A DNA stretch of 17,621 nt from CAZWVM01 sp964637705 (GTDB taxonomy: Bacteria; UBA8481), in the NCBI GenBank assembly GCA_964637705.1, contig CAZWVM010000065.1, forward strand, positions 1-17,621, read 5' to 3'. Below are positions 14,133 through 17,621 of this stretch, one piece after another; the stretch's first letter is position 1, and every line of letters begins with the position of its first letter. The translations under genes and the position numbers were made by a program. The notes under the pieces are model-generated. The model worked only from the letters and a program-made list of their open reading frames with translations. It was not told the origin of the DNA and made no database searches.

Positions 14133-15055
14133 GCTTCCTTCTCGCTCCCCACCCGCATTTCCGCTCGCCGGACTCGACGTCGCGCATCATGGCGACGGTC
14201 ATCGCGGCGCTCGTCCCGGCGGGCGCCTGGAGCGTCTATGCCTTCGGACTCCACGCCCTTCTCGTCATCGCGGTCTCCGTGATCTCCAGCCTCCTCTTCG
14301 AATACGCCTCTCGCCGCTACATCTTCAGGAACGGTCCTCGTCTCTCCGACGGGAGCGCCGCGCTGACCGGCATCCTGATGGCCTACTGCCTGCCGCCCGA
14401 CCTCCCTCTCTGGCAGGTCGTGATCGGTTCCTTCTTCGCCGTCTTCGTGGCGAAGGAGTGCTTCGGGGGTCTCGGGCAGAACATCTTCAACCCCGCGCTC
14501 ATCGGCCGCGCCGCGCTCCTCTCCTCATTCCCGGTCGCCATGACGACCTGGCAGTATGACGGCGTGACGACGGCCACGCCCCTGGCAATGGTGAAGGGGC
14601 ACTTCGGGTCCCCGCCGCCGCTTCTCGACCTCTTTCTCGGCACTGTTTCCGGCTCCCTCGGCGAGGTCTCGGCCCTTCTCCTGGGCCTCGGAGGACTCGC
14701 GCTGCTGGCGCGCCGCGTCATCACCTGGCACATCCCGGTCACCTTCATCGGCGTCGTCGCCCTCGCCTCGATCCCCTTCGGACGGGATCCCCTGCGCGAG
14801 GTCCTCTCGGGCGGCGTTTTTCTAGGCGCCTTCTTCATGGCGACCGACTACGTGACGGGCCCCTTGTACGACCGCGGGCGGCTCGTCTTCGGCGCGGGTT
14901 GCGGACTCCTGACGGTTCTCATCCGCAACCTCGGCGCCTACCCCGAAGGCGTCTGCTATTCGATACTCATCATGAACATGCTCACCCCGCTCATCGACTC
15001 CTGCTCGGCGCCGCGCGTCTTCGGGACGGGCCGTTCGCAGGCGGTGAAGCCATGA
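14129..15055 (+). CDS. rnfD: Rnf complex subunit D (membrane flavoprotein)
   Basis: RnfD is a membrane subunit homologous to NqrB, carries covalent FMN and takes part in ion translocation. This 308-aa protein has about eight to nine membrane segments. It keeps the family block K-E-C-F-G-G-L-G-Q-N-I-F-N-P-A (109-123) and the flavinylation motif D144-G-V-T-T-A-T150-P, with Thr150 the expected FMN acceptor. The GTG start overlaps the rnfC stop by 4 nt (GTGA), implying translational coupling. Nothing is missing relative to the family. Confidence 0.94.
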   Translation: MSFLLAPHPHFRSPDSTSRIMATVIAALVPAGAWSVYAFGLHALLVIAVSVISSLLFEYASRRYIFRNGPRLSDGSAALTGILMAYCLPPDLPLWQVVIGSFFAVFVAKECFGGLGQNIFNPALIGRAALLSSFPVAMTTWQYDGVTTATPLAMVKGHFGSPPPLLDLFLGTVSGSLGEVSALLLGLGGLALLARRVITWHIPVTFIGVVALASIPFGRDPLREVLSGGVFLGAFFMATDYVTGPLYDRGRLVFGAGCGLLTVLIRNLGAYPEGVCYSILIMNMLTPLIDSCSAPRVFGTGRSQAVKP

Positions 15056-15642
15056 AGGAGACTCTCAAACTCGGGCTCTACCTTCTCCTGGTCTGCGCGG
15101 TCGCCGCCCTCGCCCTGGCCGGGACGGACGTCGTGACGCGCGACCGGATCCGCGCGGCGAAGGAGGCCGCCGAGCGAGCCTCCCTCTCGGAGGCCCTTCC
15201 GGCGGCCTCGACCTTCGAGACCCGGGAAGGATTCATCGAGGGCCTGACTTCGGACGGACGGACCGCGGGATACGTGCTGAAGATCTTCGCCCCGGGTTAT
15301 TCCTCGCGGATCGAGGCTCTCGTCGGGATCGATACCGAGTTCCGCGTCACCGGCCTGAAGATTCTTTTCCAGAACGAGACGCCGGGCCTGGGCACCAAGA
15401 TCACGGCGCCCTCCTTCACGGCCCCCTTCGCAGGGCGCGCCCCCGAGGAGATCCGCCTGAAGAAGGACGGCGGTTCGCTTGACGCGATCACCGCGGCCAC
15501 GATCTCCTCCCGGGCGATCACGGACGCCGTGAGAAAGGGCATCGATGTTTTTCGCGCGGCGCGGGCGGCCGGGAACGACACGGGCACTGCGCCGGTTCTG
15601 AAGGATACGGCGGCGGCCGGCGCGACGGGTGAGACGCGATGA
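15052..15642 (+). CDS. rnfG: Rnf complex subunit G (FMN-binding)
   Basis: RnfG is homologous to NqrC: one N-terminal membrane anchor (residues ~7-24) and an FMN-binding domain outside the cytoplasm. The 196-aa product contains V-G-I-D-T-E-F-R-V-T-G, N-E-T-P-G-L-G-T-K and the ApbE target D144-A-I-T-A-A-T150-I-S-S, with Thr150 as FMN acceptor. Ala replaces the usual Gly two positions before the Ala-Thr pair, which the Dxx(S/T)xAT pattern tolerates. A ~25-residue Ala/Gly/Thr-rich tail follows the domain. It starts with ATGA overlapping the rnfD stop. Confidence 0.94.
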   Translation: MKETLKLGLYLLLVCAVAALALAGTDVVTRDRIRAAKEAAERASLSEALPAASTFETREGFIEGLTSDGRTAGYVLKIFAPGYSSRIEALVGIDTEFRVTGLKILFQNETPGLGTKITAPSFTAPFAGRAPEEIRLKKDGGSLDAITAATISSRAITDAVRKGIDVFRAARAAGNDTGTAPVLKDTAAAGATGETR

Positions 15643-16229
15643 GCGAGAAGACCCTGGCGCGGGAGTTCAACAAGGGGCTCGTCAAGGAGAACCCCGTTCT
15701 CGGACTCATGCTCGGTCTCTGCTCCGTCCTCGCCGTCTCCACCGAGGCGAAGAACGCGATCGGGATGGGCGCGGCGATGACCTTCGTGCTTCTCGGCTCC
15801 AACGTCATCGTCTCTCTGCTGAGATTCTCGATCCCGGCCAAGATCCGCCTTCCGGTCTTCATCGTGGCCATCGCCTCCTTCACCACGATCGTGGATCTTG
15901 TCATGAACGCCTACACGCCGGACGTGCACAAGAACCTCGGCATCTTCATTCCCCTGATCGTCGTCAACTGCATCATCATCGCCCGGGCGGAGGCCTTCGC
16001 GTCGAAGAACTCGCTCTTGCGCTCCGTCATCGACGCGCTCGGCATGGGCGTCGGCTACACGGTCGTGCTCTTTCTCCTGGCGGCCCTGAGGGAGATCCTG
16101 GGGGCGGGGACGTTCTGGGGGCATCCGGTGTCCGGGGGAATCGATCCCGTTCTCATCATGCTGATGCCGCCGGGGGCCTTCATCACGCTGGGCCTCATGA
16201 CGGGCTTGATGCGGAGGTTCTCGCGATGA
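15639..16229 (+). CDS. rnfE: Rnf complex subunit E
   Basis: RnfE is a six-helix membrane subunit homologous to NqrD and forms the membrane core with RnfA. The 196-aa product has the family features E-F-N-K-G-L-V-K-E-N-P-V near the start, L-G-L-C-S-V-L-A-V-S with a conserved membrane Cys, and I-P-L-I-V-V-N-C-I-I-I-A-R-A-E-A-F-A in the fourth region. The paired Cys of RnfA and RnfE are thought to hold an intramembrane iron centre. ATGA overlaps the rnfG stop. Confidence 0.95.
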   Translation: MSEKTLAREFNKGLVKENPVLGLMLGLCSVLAVSTEAKNAIGMGAAMTFVLLGSNVIVSLLRFSIPAKIRLPVFIVAIASFTTIVDLVMNAYTPDVHKNLGIFIPLIVVNCIIIARAEAFASKNSLLRSVIDALGMGVGYTVVLFLLAALREILGAGTFWGHPVSGGIDPVLIMLMPPGAFITLGLMTGLMRRFSR

Positions 16230-16801
16230 AGGAGCTTCTGCTGCTTCTGCTCTCGGTCATCTTCGTCAACAACTTCGTCTTCGCCCGGTTCCTGGGGATC
16301 TGTCCCTACATGGGCGTCTCCAAGCGCATTCCCGACGCGATCGGCATGGGCCTGGCCGTCATTTTCGTGCTCATCATCGCCGCCGTCTCGAGCTGGTTCA
16401 TCCAGTATTGGGTGCTGGACCCCCTCGGCCTCGGCTACCTCCAGACGATCGTTTTCATCCTCGTCATAGCGACCCTGGTGCAGTTCGTCGAAATGGTGGT
16501 GCAGAAGACGTCGCCGGCCCTGTATGGGGCGCTGGGGATCTACCTGCCCCTGATCACGACGAATTGCGTCATTCTCGCCGTCGCGATCCTGAACATCCGC
16601 GAGAGCTACGACCTGGTGAAGACGGTCGTCTTCACCCTCGGCGCGGGGCTCGGTTTCACGCTGGCCCTCGTCCTGATGGCCTCGATCCGACAGCGGCTCG
16701 AACAGGCCGACGTACCGCCCTACCTCAAGGGGGAGCCGATCGCCTACATCGTCGCCGGGCTCATCGCGATCGCCTTCTTCGGCTTCACGGGGATGATGTG
16801 A
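16226..16801 (+). CDS. rnfA: Rnf complex subunit A
   Basis: RnfA is the NqrE homologue, with six membrane segments in 191 aa. The sequence shows N-N-F-V-F-A-R-F-L-G-I-C-P-Y-M-G-V-S with the conserved Cys26, and L-P-L-I-T-T-N-C-V-I-L-A-V-A, the inverted counterpart of the RnfE motif. RnfA and RnfE are related and insert in opposite orientation. ATGA overlaps the rnfE stop, and the stop shares one base with the rnfB ATG. Confidence 0.95.
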   Translation: MKELLLLLLSVIFVNNFVFARFLGICPYMGVSKRIPDAIGMGLAVIFVLIIAAVSSWFIQYWVLDPLGLGYLQTIVFILVIATLVQFVEMVVQKTSPALYGALGIYLPLITTNCVILAVAILNIRESYDLVKTVVFTLGAGLGFTLALVLMASIRQRLEQADVPPYLKGEPIAYIVAGLIAIAFFGFTGMM

Positions 16802-17610
16802 TGACGATCCTCGTCGCGCCGCTCGTCCTCGGCGCCATGGGCTTCGCCCTGGGGGTGGGTCTCTCCGTCGCCTCGCGTCGTTTCGCCGTCCCGGTCGATC
16901 CCCGGGTCGAGGCCCTCGTCGGCGTCCTGCCGGGGGCGAATTGCGCGGCCTGCGGCTTCACCGGGTGCGCGGCCTTCGCGCGCGCGGTGGTGGACGGAAA
17001 GGGCAAACCCGCGGGCTGCACGGCGGGCGGTCCGGACGTGGCCGTGAAGATCGCGGAGATCATGGGCGTGGAGGCGGGCACGGTCGCGTCCTTCGTCGCC
17101 TTCATTCACTGCGGCGGAGATCTCTCCGCGAAGCGCCGCAAGGGCGCGTATCGCGGGATTGAGTCATGCGCCGCGGCAAACCTCACGGCCGGCGGCCCCT
17201 TCCAGTGCGCCTACGGCTGTCTCGGCTTCAACGACTGCGTCCGGGCCTGCCCCTTCGACGCGATCAAGCCGCGCCCCGAGGCCTCGCCCGTCGTCGACGA
17301 AGAGAAGTGCACCGGCTGCGGTCTCTGCGTCGCCGCCTGTCCCAAGGGCATCATCTCGCTCATCCCGAAGGACGCGAAGCTCGTCGTGGCCTGTTCCTCC
17401 CTGGACAAGGGCCGGATCACGCGCCAGGTCTGCGAGATCGGGTGCATCGCCTGCGGAATCTGCGCCAAGAAGATTCCCGGCGGGTTCCTCGCGGTGGCCA
17501 ACAACGTCGCGCGCATCGACTACGGGGTCCTTGCCGGCTCCGATCCCGCGGCGATCACGGACGAGATCCTGAAGGTCTGCCCCACAAAGTGTCTCCACTT
17601 GAAGAACTAG
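16801..17610 (+). CDS. rnfB: Rnf complex subunit B (multi-cluster ferredoxin subunit)
   Basis: RnfB receives electrons from ferredoxin. The 269-aa product has one N-terminal membrane anchor (~1-25), then the N-terminal cluster motif C48/C51/C56/C73 (A-N-C-A-A-C-G-F-T-G-C). A dicluster ferredoxin domain follows: C136/C140/C146/C150 and C170/C173/C176/C180. The last module reads C211-E-I-G-C215-I-A-C218-G-I-C221-A-K-K-I-P, later C260-P-T-K-C264. Here one motif lacks its fourth Cys and the second keeps only the Cys before Pro, so one cluster rather than two is expected. It is longer than the proteobacterial RnfB (~190 aa) and similar in plan to clostridial or Thermotoga types. It is the last rnf gene seen; only 11 bases follow the stop. 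Confidence 0.94.
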   Translation: MTILVAPLVLGAMGFALGVGLSVASRRFAVPVDPRVEALVGVLPGANCAACGFTGCAAFARAVVDGKGKPAGCTAGGPDVAVKIAEIMGVEAGTVASFVAFIHCGGDLSAKRRKGAYRGIESCAAANLTAGGPFQCAYGCLGFNDCVRACPFDAIKPRPEASPVVDEEKCTGCGLCVAACPKGIISLIPKDAKLVVACSSLDKGRITRQVCEIGCIACGICAKKIPGGFLAVANNVARIDYGVLAGSDPAAITDEILKVCPTKCLHLKN

Positions 17611-17621
17611 CCGTCGTCGAG

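Overview
The window is a high-GC, densely coded stretch of a bacterial chromosome. I see no rRNA, tRNA, CRISPR array, transposase or phage gene. The gene set (Rnf complex in C-D-G-E-A-B order, DUF4912 next to a GH57 branching enzyme, ferritin, PilZ-like proteins) fits an anaerobic or facultative bacterium, probably from a poorly cultured lineage. The sequence alone does not support a phylum call.

Layout. Bases 1-107 (minus) are the N-terminus of a ferritin cut by the window edge. Bases 275-1794 (plus) hold two tandem paralogous PilZ-like proteins, each apparently built from two related halves. Bases 1821-2774 (minus) encode biotin synthase. From 3004 to 10812 six plus-strand genes lie nearly end to end: a DUF4912 protein, a GH57/DUF1957 branching enzyme, a GT39-like membrane glycosyltransferase, an NAD-dependent sugar epimerase, a GT2 glycosyltransferase and a glutamine-dependent asparagine synthetase-like amidotransferase. 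They look like one transcription unit for glycogen-type and/or surface glycan work. A minus-strand coiled-coil protein of unknown function (10866-11465) converges on that operon and diverges from apbE (11578-12615). The window ends with a complete, translationally overlapping rnfCDGEAB operon (12816-17610).

How the genes work together. ApbE covalently attaches FMN to RnfD and RnfG, and both proteins keep an acceptor Thr in the expected motif. Rnf couples electron transfer between reduced ferredoxin and NAD to ion pumping. The DUF4912/GH57 pair recurs in other bacteria and probably acts on alpha-glucan. The downstream epimerase, glycosyltransferases and amidotransferase look like glycan assembly genes.

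Most notable points: a perfect 29-bp-arm palindrome at 10799-10857 with a partial copy at 12599-12619, both supplying the same in-frame C-terminal codons and stop to unrelated genes; a RnfB C-terminal ferredoxin module that has lost exactly the ligands of one of its two clusters; and several -10-like boxes about 6-7 nt before ATG codons that lack a Shine-Dalgarno, suggesting leaderless mRNAs.

No gene-free stretch exceeds 300 bases. The largest gaps are 108-274, 2775-3003 and 12616-12815, and each carries promoter-like sequence.
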